From Nageia nagi (lineage: Eukaryota > Pinophyta), in assembly GCA_050084985.1 (NCBI GenBank), contig JBITNC010000001.1, positions 135,346,001 to 135,410,000 on the forward strand: a stretch of 64,000 nt of DNA, written 5' to 3'. Made by a program: the position numbers and the translations under genes. Below the pieces are notes generated by a model. That model was not told the DNA's origin and ran no database searches. It saw only the letters and a list, made by a program, of their open reading frames with translations. Shown piece by piece: positions 24,205 through 35,167 of this stretch. The number at the start of each line of letters is the position of its first letter. Within the stretch, counting starts at the first letter, position 1.

Positions 24205-24470
24205 CCTGTTTATTAGTACCAGGAGTATCTATCAAGAAGTGGGGGTATCCCTCCGCCCGATGTAGCTGATGATGTGAACCAAAATGTGAACTTGATGAAT
24301 TTTGCACCGACAGATATAAGAGTTTTTGCTGTGGAAATAAGATCAGGAAAAAGTCCCTAGTCTCCAGCATTCTAAAAAGAAAAGTTAAACCCTAAAAGAG
24401 TTCCAGAGTAGTGTTTCCTAAAAGGTAAGATGTAGTTCTCGGTTCTAAGGAAAAGATCCCAGAAAAGGAA

Positions 24471-25456
24471 ATGGTTCTCCAAAAATTCCCATTTTCGAAA
24501 ACCAAACTGACACCCAAAGCTAGTGATCAAAATCTTCGGAGGTTAAGGTTCCCTTCACTTACCAAGCACCAGAGAAAAGATGATACTCTACACCTTCAGG
24601 AAAAATTTACCGACAGATTCAGAAACAAAATTGGCAAACCTCCAGCTATCCCAAAGTTCAACATTATGGTAGAGCTAAAGAGAACTCCAATGAGAGTGTC
24701 CTTGTTTGAAGCTCTAAAAATTCCCGGACAAATTGATTTACTGAAAACATCTCTTATAGCATTGAATGAAGGAATGGAAAGAGTGCTCAATCTTTTTGAA
24801 ACATCGAAATATCCAAGGATGGGAAAGAACAAACCTCTAGCTTTTTACATGACTCTGGAAATCGAAGGATATGTACTCCATAATTGTTTGGTTGATTCTG
24901 GGGTAGCTACTACTATGATGCCTAAAGCAGTGTGCGATGTAATGGGGTTACCTATGACAAGAACATCCACCGGAGTATTACAACTGGATTCCACACCTGT
25001 CAAAATAGTAGGAGTAATCAAGGATGTAGTCCTGAAAATACATAAGTGTCCCTCTGTAATTATTATTCAGGAAATTATAGTTGTTGAGCTACCCCCTTTG
25101 TTCGGGTTGTGTCTGTCTAAAGAGTTTACAGCTAAGATAGGGGGTTATCTAGCAATGGATTACACCCATTATTTGATCCCTTGTGGGAATAAGAGGGTAA
25201 GACTGAATAATGAGGAAATTTCTGAGTTTCACGTAGAGAAAAAGGAGGAGGTTTGTGCAAACTTTGGTGAATTGGAAGAATCAGACGAATTGCTGGAAGA
25301 GCTACAAAACGAAGACCCTTATAGTATGAGTATGCTCAACACCATCTATGATGTGGAGTTTGGAAACTATTGTTTAATAGAGCCAAAATCTTTCATCCTA
25401 GAACTCACAAGGGAAGATTTTAGGAGAAATGAAATGTGGGAGATGTCTTTTGATGG
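24471..25456 (+). pseudogene. aspartic protease region of the 14 kb element
   Basis: This is the longest clean frame of the window, open for 341 codons. Residues 1-120 are a linker with basic and Pro-rich parts. The protease fold starts near residue 124: LAFYMTLEIEGYVLHNCLVD, then the active site VDSG at 24891-24902 followed by VATTMMPKAVCDVMGL, and LPPLFGLCLSKEFTAKIGG later. The catalytic Asp is intact, though the usual small residue after Gly is Val. The frame runs on into the RNase H start and is shifted near 25457. It would cleave the Gag-Pol precursor. Confidence 0.75.
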
Positions 25457-25860
25457 GCAAGATCCAAAAATGGATCCAGAGCTAGGATTATCCTAACCAA
25501 CCCAATTGGTAAGGTGCATAGATTTTCTTTTAGACTCACCTGGTTATGTTCAAATAACGTGGTTGAATATGAAGCTCTTTGCCTGGGACTAGAACAAGCT
25601 ATCAAAATGAAAATTTAGTGTCTAAAGATCAAAGGTGATTCAGATTTGATCGTGAAACAAGTGATAGGTAAATGTTCAGTCAAACATCATTATTTGAAAG
25701 CCTACAAGAATTAGGTTTGGGATCTGTTTGAGTATTTCGAAGCATTGCATATTCAGTCGGTTCCAAGGAGATTCAACCAAGAAGCTGATGCATTAGCACA
25801 AATGGGAGCTAGTTTTGATCCCACAAATGACTGGTTCCAGAGAAAGGGTGTTCAGCTCAT
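25433..25860 (+). pseudogene. extra (archaeal-type) RNase H located before RT
   Basis: Starting from the MSFDG block at about 25441, and after a one-base shift near 25457, one reads IILTNPIGKVH, then NNVVEYEALCLGLEQAI, IKGDSDLIVKQV and VPRRFNQEADALAQMGAS. All four acidic positions of the active site (D in FDG, E in EYEA, D in GDS, D in EADA) are present. Two stops (25617, 25713) lie in it. The domain sits between protease and RT, unlike units 1 and 2, where it follows the native RNase H. Related elements with this order exist in flowering plants as far as I remember. Confidence 0.8.
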
Positions 25861-27600
25861 TTTCAAGCCATCAGTTTTAGATAATGATTCCTTTTGGTAG
25901 GTTTTCTAGGATGAAGCTCAAATTAATCAGTTTTTATTTCAACAAGCGGTATGTCATGCATTAGGAGAAGAGGACTCTGAAGTTTTCTAGGAACAAGACA
26001 TAATTTAGCTGAATAACAATAAACTCCCTAAAGATTTGATTCCATTCGAAGGATTGTTCGATAGGAGTGACCAGGTAAAAAGAAGGGGTATGAATGTAAA
26101 CCCGAATAACTATAAAGAACATGAAGTTTTTCCAGGTAAGTCATTAAAAATTGGTATATCTAATACTCTGGAATAGATTCAAGAAATTGTACAGTTATGC
26201 AGAACATATGTTGATGTTATTGCTTGGTCTTATGATGATTTAAAGATTTTTGATAAATTAGTGATACAACATACGATCGAGTTGATAGATGATGCTAAAC
26301 TGATCAGATAAAAACAAAGACCAGTAAACCCCAAGATCGAGGTTGCCATGAAGCAGGAGGTGCTGAAATTGTACAAGGCTGGGATAATTTATCCCATCAA
26401 GCATTCCACTTGGGTAGCCAATCTTATGCCTTTCCGAAAGAAAAATGGCGAGATAAGGTTGTGTGTAGATTTCTGGGGTTTGAACAGAGTATCATTGAAG
26501 GATCATTACCCCTTACCTCCAATGGAACAAATACTAAATACTGTAGCCAGAGCTGAAAAGTTCTCTTTGATAGATGGTTTCTCTGGGTACAATCAGATTT
26601 GGGTCCGAAATGAAGATCAGTTCAAAACAACTTTTACAACTAAATGGGGCACATTTGCTTTTCAGAGAATGTCGTTTGGACTATCCAATGTAGGGGCTAC
26701 CTTTCAGAGAGCTATGGATTATGCATTTGGAGAACTGGTAAATAAGAGTCTGTTGGTATACCTTGATGATATTACTATTTCCTCTCACGACAGAAACATG
26801 CATGTTCAACATCTGGAACAAGCCTTCATCAAATGTAAGAGGTATGGTATATCCCTAAATCCTAAGAAGTCTATCTTCGCAGTAGATGAGGGTAAATTAT
26901 TGGGCCATGTCATTTCAAAAGAGGGATGGGCTATTGATCCAGATAGAGTTAAAGCTATAAATGACTTGTCTCTCCCATCTAATAAGAAGTCTCTGCAATC
27001 TTTTCTGGGTCAGATTAACTTTGTCAGAAGATTTATTCAGGATTTCTCAAACATTATCAAACCTATCACCCGGATGCTAAAAAAAGATACTCCTTTTGTA
27101 TGGACTGAGGAAGGTAAAGAAGCTTTTCAAAAAATTAAGGTAGCAATTACAAAAGCTCCTGTACTGAGAAATCCAGATTTTAGCAAAGAATTTATTCTGT
27201 ATGCATATGGTTCAGATACAAGTGTTGCAGCCATTTTAACCCAGAAGTACGAAAGAAATGAAGAATATCCAGTCGCATTTTTCAGCCGGACTATGAACAA
27301 TTGTGAGGAAAAATACACTTTCATTGAAAAATAGGTCCTAACTATTATGAAAGCACTCGGTAAGTTAAAACATTACATTGCTCAGAGCAGAATTTTGATT
27401 CTAACTATACACCCAGATGTCAGGTCTTATGTTATGTAGGGAGAATTGGGAGAAGGAAGACCCGGGTGGATTTCAAAAATTCTAAAGTACGATGTGGAAA
27501 TTTGGCCCACCAAGCTCGTAAAAGGAAGAGCACTTTGTGAGCAACTTGCAAAACCTACGATACTGGAAAAGGAGATGGTATGCTTTGTTGAACAAGAAAC
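25861..27600 (+). pseudogene. reverse transcriptase and native RNase H of the 14 kb element
   Basis: The stretch 25,861-26,347 is the linker leading into RT, with the entry block VIQHTIELIDDAK at 26,262-26,300. RT motifs are all present: MKQEVLKLYKAGIIYPIKHS, RLCVDFWGLNRVSLKDHYPLP, SLIDGFSGYNQI, FGLSNVGATFQRAM, YLDD at 26758-26769, and the thumb LLGHVISKEG. The RNase H starts near 27,185 (EFILYAYGSDTSVAAIL); its first catalytic Asp is Tyr. The frame from 26348 runs 328 codons before a TAG at 27332, then goes on in the same frame through further stops. Confidence 0.9.
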
Positions 27601-28899
27601 CTCGAAATCCATACCCGAAGATACGACAAAGGATTGGATGGAGTAATTAAGCAAATATTTTGAGACCAAAAAACTGCCAGAAAACATGAATGCCTCCCAA
27701 AGAAGGTGATTCAAGATACACGCCCAGAATTACACAGAGATAGATCAGATACTTTATAGGAGAAATCATGATGGCATTTTGCTAAGATGTGTACTGACAA
27801 CAAAGTCAGCTAAGCTCATTGAAGAGTTTCATTCTGGAGAGTCTGGAGGTCATTACTCTGGATACACGACAATGGGTAAGATCATTCAGGCAGGATACTA
27901 CTAGCCCACTATGTTCAAGGAGGCTTTTGAAAAGGCACAAAATTGTGAGAAGTGTCAGAGGTATGTGGGAAGAAAGAGAAATGCGGCATTACCATTGGAA
28001 CCAATCCAAGTAGAAGAGCCATTCCAATAGTGGGGCTTGGATTTTATCGGAGTCATCAATCCAAACTCCTCTTTTGCACACAAATTCATCCTTACTGCTA
28101 TAGACTTTTTTACCAAATGGGTGAAAGCAGAGGCTGTAAAAGAGGCAACTCAAAAGACTATTTTGAGATTTGTGGAAAAGTTAATTACCAGGTATGGTGT
28201 TCCTCAAACGATAATCTTGGATAATGGTTTCGCTTTCATAGGAGCTGAGGTTATTGATTTTGCTATGAGATTAGGTATCTATTGGAAAACTTCCTCAAAT
28301 TATTACCCCCAGGGTAATGGTTTGGCTGATTCCACAAACAAAAATTTGATTCAGATTCTCAAAAGAATAGTGGAGGATAATCCCCGGACTTGGCACGAAA
28401 AGCTCAATTACGCATTGTGGGCAGATAGGATCATAGTAAAGTCAGCCATTAAAACCAGCCCATATACATTGGTATACGGTAAAAGGGCGGTATTACCAAG
28501 TCATTTTGAGCTTCCGGTTTTAAAAGTTTTACAAGAATATGGTGAGGATTTTGAATCTCTCGAGGTTCGGATGAATGAACTATTACATCTAGAAGAGCTC
28601 CGAAATCAATCATATCAAGACCTACGGAGAAGAAATGAAATAGTAAAAAGATGGTTTGATGGTTGAAAATCAACTCCAGATACTTTCAGAGAAGGAGATT
28701 TAGTATTGAAATGGAATGAGGATAGAGCTAAATCGGGGAAACACAAAAAATTCAAATCCATGTGGTCCGGACCCTATGTAGTAGCTAAATGTGTTGGGAA
28801 AAATGCCTTTGAGCTGGCTAAATTAAATGGGTGCAAATTGTCAATTTTAGTTAATGGACAACACCTAAAGCGATACAAGACTGCAAGCGCGGGATAGTG
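27601..28899 (+). pseudogene. integrase of the 14 kb element
   Basis: It lies in the same frame as the RT. The zinc-binding region is at 27,820-27,965 (H...H...CEKC). The core has GLDFIG near 28,035, ILDNGFAF near 28,216, and NGLADSTNK at 28,315-28,345, where the catalytic Glu has become Asp (GAT). The C-terminal module shows FREGDLVLKWNED and WSGPYVVAKC at 28,765-28,790. In-frame stops are at about 27644, 27707, 27902, 28028 and 28664. It would insert cDNA into the genome, and the target duplication shows that this family once did. Confidence 0.9.
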
Positions 28900-29387
28900 A
28901 TTGTTTTTGAAAAAAATAATATGTTTTGTACACATATTGTAAATAGTGTGTCGTTTGCATTTATTTCAAGTTTTCATTATGGTTTTCAGTTATTTATTAG
29001 TAACTTAGTGGTAGTTGTACTTTTGCACCAGTAGAATTGAAGTTTCCAAAAGGGTATGGAAAATCAAATCTTGGAGTTCCCAAAAAGAGCACATAATATC
29101 AAATCGGTTATTAATGCTACTATCCGTGAGGATATTGTGCGCATTCCAAGAGATTGTGCATCAATCAAAGAAAGGAGTTATAAAAGGACCAAGAGCACTA
29201 CTCGCCAAAATACCTAATTCCAGAATTCATAAGAAGTATTCGCTTACAAATTTATGAAACTAGTATCTACTGCGCATTGCCAGGAACCATGGAATATAGC
29301 GGAAGAATTTGAGTAAAGCAAAGTGTTGAATAGGGGTGACAGAAGTGAGACAAGAAGAGTTGATAAGTGCAGCACAAGTAAATAGAA
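28900..29387. other. spacer between pol and third frame
   Basis: About 490 bases without coding motifs. TTTTCAG at about 28,990 could be a splice acceptor for a subgenomic third-frame RNA; this is inference only. Confidence 0.4.
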
Positions 29388-32300
29388 ATGAGCTCAGGAT
29401 CATCAGCGAAGACAACAAGGAAAATAACGAACTCCATGGAGTTATTGTGGGATACTGAAATTACAGCTCGAAACAAGAACCCCAAGGGCACAGCTGAAGG
29501 TAAGTGCCCAAACTTCAGTTTTAATCATATAGCACATTCACCAATGGGGTCAGGTCTCATGTATTTTATTCCCCATAGATGCTTTCCTGCTCCTAAGTTG
29601 ATAGAGTTTATAAAGGGGGCATTTGATCCTGCAACCAGGATAGTCAGAGACTTGCGAGGTAGAACTATCTTAAATTTGGATTCCATTTCAATAGAAAAGG
29701 CTTTTAATCCACCCTCCCCTATGCATTCCCTTGTGCACATTGATTGGTATATGACCCCTAGTTCCAATCTGAGAGCAAATATCATAGCCTGGCTAAATAA
29801 AAATGTAGCTGGGACTGTAAAGTTTATGGAGTTCCCCAGTTCTGAGCTCCCGCTCTCCAATTTTTCTGCACATCTGCAATTATTATTATCCATGTTGGCC
29901 ATAGCAGTGGGTGAAGAGATAGATAGGTATGTCTCCCCATCAAAATTAGCTATTGCATACCAGATTTCCCATCTAAACTCTCCTACAATGTATGACTGGG
30001 CCATTGCACTTTCGGATGGAATATCTGAACAGTTAGAAAAGATTAGTGAGGGATTTCATTTTTTGTATGTGTCACACATTATTTGGATGATGATTCATCA
30101 GAATATTGATGTTTTCAAGAATTTAACTTTGGTTCAGACTGATGAAATAGGGTCTCAGAAACCAGTGGACCAATGGACTGAGGAGGTGAGGTCTTCAGCA
30201 GATTATTACTTCTTTGTAGAAAGTTTTTTGGTTCCTGCAATGAGTTTATTTACCCCCACAGTTCCAAGATTATCAACAGCTTCTAAGCTTTACCTCCGGA
30301 TGCCACATGGAGAGACCAGGGACTGGTTCTTCATAGAGTAGGGGACTTTCATCAAGCTTTATGGGTTTTCTAGGGCTCCTTTCTTACTACCGATCCATGT
30401 AACGGATTGGGTTTTCAGCATGAAATACATCAGACAAATGGATTATATAGATTCTAAATATGGAGCTATAGTAAAGAAGAGGATAGTTTATGCCCTTCCT
30501 CATAAAGTACATGACTTGGTGCTTCAAAGCAGGGGAGCAAATGAATAATTAAAAGGTAAATTGTTGAATTTAAAATTGAAAGAACTTAGTCAGTATTTGC
30601 TATATGATCTGGAGGATATCTTTGGCAAGAGGTTGAGGGGCCAGCCCAACCCCCCAAGTTTCAGAGCTGAATCCAGGCTGGAGCTACTTAAATGGTGAAA
30701 CCCAGAACATGAAGATAAGGTAATGCCCATTGCCTTGATTACTAAAGATTTATTACCACTGTGGTTGAGTTTTTATAGTAAAAAGACAAATTTTGACCCA
30801 AGAACAGACTCCATCTCCAAAAAGTCTTTGAAAACCTTAAGAGATCAGAGATGGAGTGAAGAAAAAATAGCCACCTTCACTCAGTACCAGATTGAGTTCG
30901 AAAATCAGAATACCCCTCTAGATTCTGATTTAGATGAGAAATTTGAGGAGATGTGGAGAATAGAACATCCTACAGACATCCCTGCAAGTGAAGGTTTGGA
31001 TGATAGTGATGAGGAGGGAGAGCAGGGACCTGTAATGTCCCAAGCATCAGCTTAGGAGGAGCGACCCAGGGGAGGAACCAGGGAGGTTTCCATGGAAATA
31101 GCAGCTAGGAGGCCTGGGAAGGTGTATACTATTAAAAGGAAAGTCCAAAAGGAGATGGTGTTGCTCCCACCACTGCCAAAGAGAAGAAGAAGGAGCCCTA
31201 CTCCATCAGGTATGCTCTCTACTCCCTCTTCCCCTATTTCTCTTACTCCTGCTCTATCTATTCCTACCATGTCCATTTCCATTCCAAGCTCACTTCCATA
31301 AATTCCAACAGTCATTCCAGCTTCACCCATCCAATCTCTCATAACACCACCACCACCTATTCAATGGCAAAGCTCCCTTCCCCTCACATCTAGCCCACAA
31401 GTTCCCCCCATCATTAGCATCACCATAATATCACCATCACCTTTGCCATCTCTGCCTCCATCATCCTCTCCTCCATCCATTCCAGCTCTTCCTATCGTGG
31501 ATCCATCTAGCAGTAGTGTCCCTGGGCCCAGTCAAGCTAGCCCTGTGACACCAGCATAGTAGATAGTGGCCTCCTCCTCTCAGGAGTTGAGCACCGGATC
31601 TCCATTCATCATGATATCCAGGAAATAAGTATCTGTGGATGGCATCATGCAGCAGTACCAATAGATGAAACAGGGATGAGATGCATGGATGCAGAAGCAG
31701 GTCAAGAAGCTCCTAGTTTCGGATAATCCGGTAAGGCTCCGAACTTCAGTGGATCCGAAGCATAAAGTGCTTGAAATGGCTATTGCCCAAGAACCCCAAG
31801 AAGGGCAAAGTGATCTCTCCTCCATGAACACTCGGGTAAAAATCGACACACGAAGCATATCCCGAAGTGACAAAAATGAGCTCCTACAAACTGTAGTAGA
31901 CCTTAATATATCAGAGCTGACAAAATTGGAGGTCAAGTACAATAAGCTGCAAAAGGCCCATGAAGCTATGAAGCAGTAGTTAGACACTCAGAAATTAAAA
32001 TTGAAAGCTACTAAAAATAATATATCAATTTTGAAGGCTAGTTTAGCAGCGACCCCTACAGCAGACACTTTGAGCCAGAAAGATGCCATCATACTCAGAG
32101 AGATGCTGAGATAGCGGCCAAAGTAGTGGAGATTGGTAGTTTGAACACTAACATAGCGTAACTCTAATCAAGTATGAATGTAAATAAGGTAGACAAATCC
32201 TTTTTGTTAAATGTAAAGAAATAATTTTGGGAGCTGAGGGTGCAGGAAATCAAAGATTTGATTCATCTGAGAGACCATGTAGAATCATGTTTATCAGAGC

Positions 32301-32881
32301 TCAAAAGACTCGAGGTTGAGGTCACCAGATGCGAGAATATTTTGAATCCCATCTCAGAATAGGCCAAGCAAGCAAATAAGATGCTAAACAGCCTCTCGAA
32401 TGAAAAGCTACGGGCTTATAATGTCAATGATCGAGTGGAGCTCATGACAGCAATTGACTACCCAATGAGGGGGAAATGGGTGTGTCAGGAGATCAAGAGT
32501 AATATCCTGCATCGAACATAAGAAATGGAAAGCATGAAGTTAGAGATTCAGGGATTAAATGCATCCAGAGTCCCAGAGTTATGGAGAAGCGATGGCTCAC
32601 TTGTCCCTAAAGCTGAGTTTTTGAGTGGTCTATAGAGCAAGATTGAAAGCACTAATGACATTGATATGCTCTTGGTTTCATTCGATGAAACCAATTTGAT
32701 AAAATTCTTTGATTCTTTGGTAGATGGCAGCTTTCGCATTCAGCAATTGTTGAGAAAATATGCTCATGTATCTTATGAAATTTTGAACACTACAGCTTTA
32801 GCCCATGCAAGGCTAAAGGATTTTTCTGGGATCCCCGTAGATTGGAGTAAGGTTCAACAACTCCTGAGTATGCAGAATTGA
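29388..32881 (+). pseudogene. uncharacterised third reading frame of the 14 kb element
   Basis: From ATG 29388 one frame runs to about 32,095, and after one shift it continues to TGA 32879-32881. That is roughly 1,160 codons, with in-frame stops near 30339, 30546, 30697, 31053 and later. Part 1 (29,388-30,900) looks globular, with Trp-rich helices and a GRTILNLDSISIEKAF block. Part 2 has an acidic patch (DDSDEEGEQG) and a Pro/Ser-rich stretch at 31,140-31,560. Part 3 (about 31,850-32,620) is charged with heptad-like Leu/Ile spacing, probably a coiled coil. I see no signal peptide or membrane helix, so an envelope role is unlikely. Function unknown; it may be an accessory Gag-like or nucleic-acid-binding protein. 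The block GRTILNLDSISIEKAF loosely recalls other plant retroelement accessory frames. Confidence 0.7.
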
Positions 32882-32970
32882 AGTCTGATTCTTTAATTCA
32901 TTCAAATAAGATTTTGGGTTCTAAAATTTCTTGGTAAATTGGCAAAATTTTCCCACAGATGTCGCCAAAA

Positions 32971-35162
32971 TGTATATTAATACATAATCACTACTCCAAG
33001 GTTTTTTGAAAGTATGATCACTTCCGGAAGTGACTTAGGCTAAGCATAATCACAATGGGTTTAAGAACCATTTCCGAAAATGATTACCATTATGAAAGAA
33101 GAAAAGCCCCTCGAAGTTAATGTTGAGTAACCCAGGTTTCGGAAGAGATGACGTTAGCGATTTCGGGCCTTAACCCAAAACCAGATCCTGGAAGTGATGA
33201 GGTCAGTAAGGAGTGATCAAATAGCCAGAGCTGATGAGTAAAACATTCCAAAAGTATGAAGATGACATCGCAAGGAGGATGATGTTCACAATTTTGAATG
33301 AAACTGGGTTCCAAAAGTGATGATGTCAGCAAGGGGAATTAATAAGCCGAAGTCAGTAAGTAAAGCATTTCGGAATGAAACAATGACATCACAGAAGAAG
33401 GGCTAAAGCTCAGTTGTGAAAAAGCTCGAGTTCTGGAGAAAGTGAGTAAAACATTTTGGAAGTATGAAGATGACGTCACGGGGAGGATAATGTTCACATT
33501 TTTGAATGAAATCGGGTCCCAAAAGTGATGAGGTTAGCAAGGAGTGATCAAATAGCTAGAGCTGGTGAGTAAAACATTCTGGAAGTATGAAGATGATGTC
33601 GCAGGGAGGATGATGTTCACAATTTTGAATGAAACCAGGTTCTGAAAGTGATGACATCAGTAAGGGGAATTAATAAGCCAGAGTTAGTAAGTAAAGCATT
33701 TCAGAATGAAACGATGATGTCACAGAAGAAGGGCTAAAGCTCAGTTGTGAAAAAGTCTAGGTTTCAAAGAAAGTAAGTAAAACATTCTGTAAGTATGAAG
33801 ATGACATCACGAGGAGGATAATGTTCACATTTTTTAATGAAACTGGGTCCTGGAAGTGATGAGGTCAGCAAGAGATAATTGAAGAAGTCGGAGCCCGAAA
33901 ATTAAGTGTTCCAAAAGTAAAGCATTCCAGAATAAGATGATGACATCACAGAGGATAAGATAGTTGCATTTTGGTAAAGACCAGGTTTCGAAGATGATGA
34001 GATCAGTAAGGGGTGATTAAAAAGGCCGAAGTCAGTAGATAAAGCGTTTCAAAATGAAATGATAAAAGCTCAATTGTGGAAAAGACCAGGTTCTGGAGAA
34101 AGTGAGTAAAACATTTTTGGAAGTATGAAGATGATGTCACGGGGAGAATAATGTTCACATTTTTTTAATGAAACTGGGTCCTGAAAGTGATGAGGTCAGC
34201 AAGAAGTGATCAGATAGCCAGAGCCAGTGAGTAAAATTTTTTGGAAGTATGAAGATGATGTCACGAGGAGAATGATGTTCACGTTTTTGAATGAAACTGG
34301 GTCCTGGAAGTGATGAGGTTAGCAAGGAGTGATCAAATAGTCAGAGCCAATGAATAGAGCATTCCAGAATGTAGAGATGAGAACAACAAAGAGAGATCAA
34401 ATAGCCGGAGCCAGTAAATAGAATATCCCAGAAGAGACGAGGATAGTGAGAAGTCAGATCATAGTCATCAAGAAGCCATACCATCTGCAATCTGCCCAAT
34501 TTTGTAATATTCTGCCAAGTGGCGTATGTAGGTAGTATCAGTTAAAAGAAGGCTAGAATCTTGAAGCTATTTTGTAAATGTTTCTATTCTACAATTCTTG
34601 TAACTATTGTTGCTTCAGTATAAGTATATGAAAATAAAGTGAAAGAAGGGTCGGAAGCCCTAGTATTGCTCTTTACATTTATTCTTGAAGACCTGTAGTT
34701 TTTATCAATAATATGATACCATATTGACCATTCTTGTCTAGCACTCGTAATTATCATTCTTAATTTGGTTACATCATGGTAGCTTGGCTTGTTTCCTGAA
34801 TGGTAATCGCAAACTGCTAGTATAACTGTGTCTGCTACATGGTAGAGTAAAGCTAGGAAACTATTTGAGAGTGAGAGCTTGTACCGTAGCTGCTACACTA
34901 GATTCAGACCAAGGTTTCACACACTGTGAAAGCCCGCGCTGAACTAGTGATCCACCTTTGCTTTCTCTCTTGTTACCCTAAGCCTTTTTGCTTAAATTCC
35001 TCGCACTCTACTCTTTTTTTATTTTCTTTCCTGTTACTTCTCCTACACCCAATGTATAAGGAACCGACATTCTCCGGAGATCAGACTGTCACCATAGTCT
35101 GTTCTTGATTTACTTTGGTTAAGATTGTTCACGGTGCATACATTACACAATCCTAATCAACA
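32971..35162 (+). repeat. 3' LTR (2,192 bp)
   Basis: It pairs base for base with 20689-22880 at a constant offset of 12,282 wherever I checked. In the first ~410 bases I count about 26 differences, of which 25 are transitions. It keeps the canonical CA end. Near its start, 33018-33033 is the perfect 16-base palindrome TCACTTCCGGAAGTGA (one mismatch in the left LTR). It contains the one intact TGACGTCA at 33471-33478. The bases just before it (CCCACAGATGTCGCCAAAA) are not a typical polypurine tract. Confidence 0.95.
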
Positions 35163-35167
35163 ATAAT
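35163..35167. repeat. right target-site duplication ATAAT
   Basis: Identical to the five bases before the left LTR, which confirms the element ends. Confidence 0.9.

Larger units (their letters stand above)
20684..35167 (+). mobile_element. near-complete 14.47 kb Tat-like LTR retrotransposon with target duplication
   Basis: The element runs from TG at 20689 to CA at 35162. It is bounded by the identical 5-base target duplication ATAAT at 20684-20688 and 35163-35167. LTRs of 2,192 bp each flank a 10.09 kb interior with gag, protease, extra RNase H, RT, RNase H, integrase and a third frame. It is decayed: gag and protease are split by frameshifts, while pol and the third frame each stay almost wholly in one frame and are interrupted mainly by TAG, TAA and TGA. 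The element is the youngest well-bounded insertion here, yet LTR divergence of about 6 percent in the sampled part shows it is not recent. Confidence 0.95.

Noticed and set aside
24092-24370. 92-codon minus-strand frame
   Set aside because: It is opposite the gag nucleocapsid knuckle and shows no domain of its own.
29525-30004. 159-codon minus-strand frame opposite the third frame of the 14 kb element
   Set aside because: Antisense shadow. The plus strand is in frame with kilobases of coding-like sequence on both sides.
29388-32881. Envelope-like gene
   Set aside because: No signal peptide, membrane helix or cleavage-type motif; the frame is Pro/Ser-rich and coiled-coil-like.
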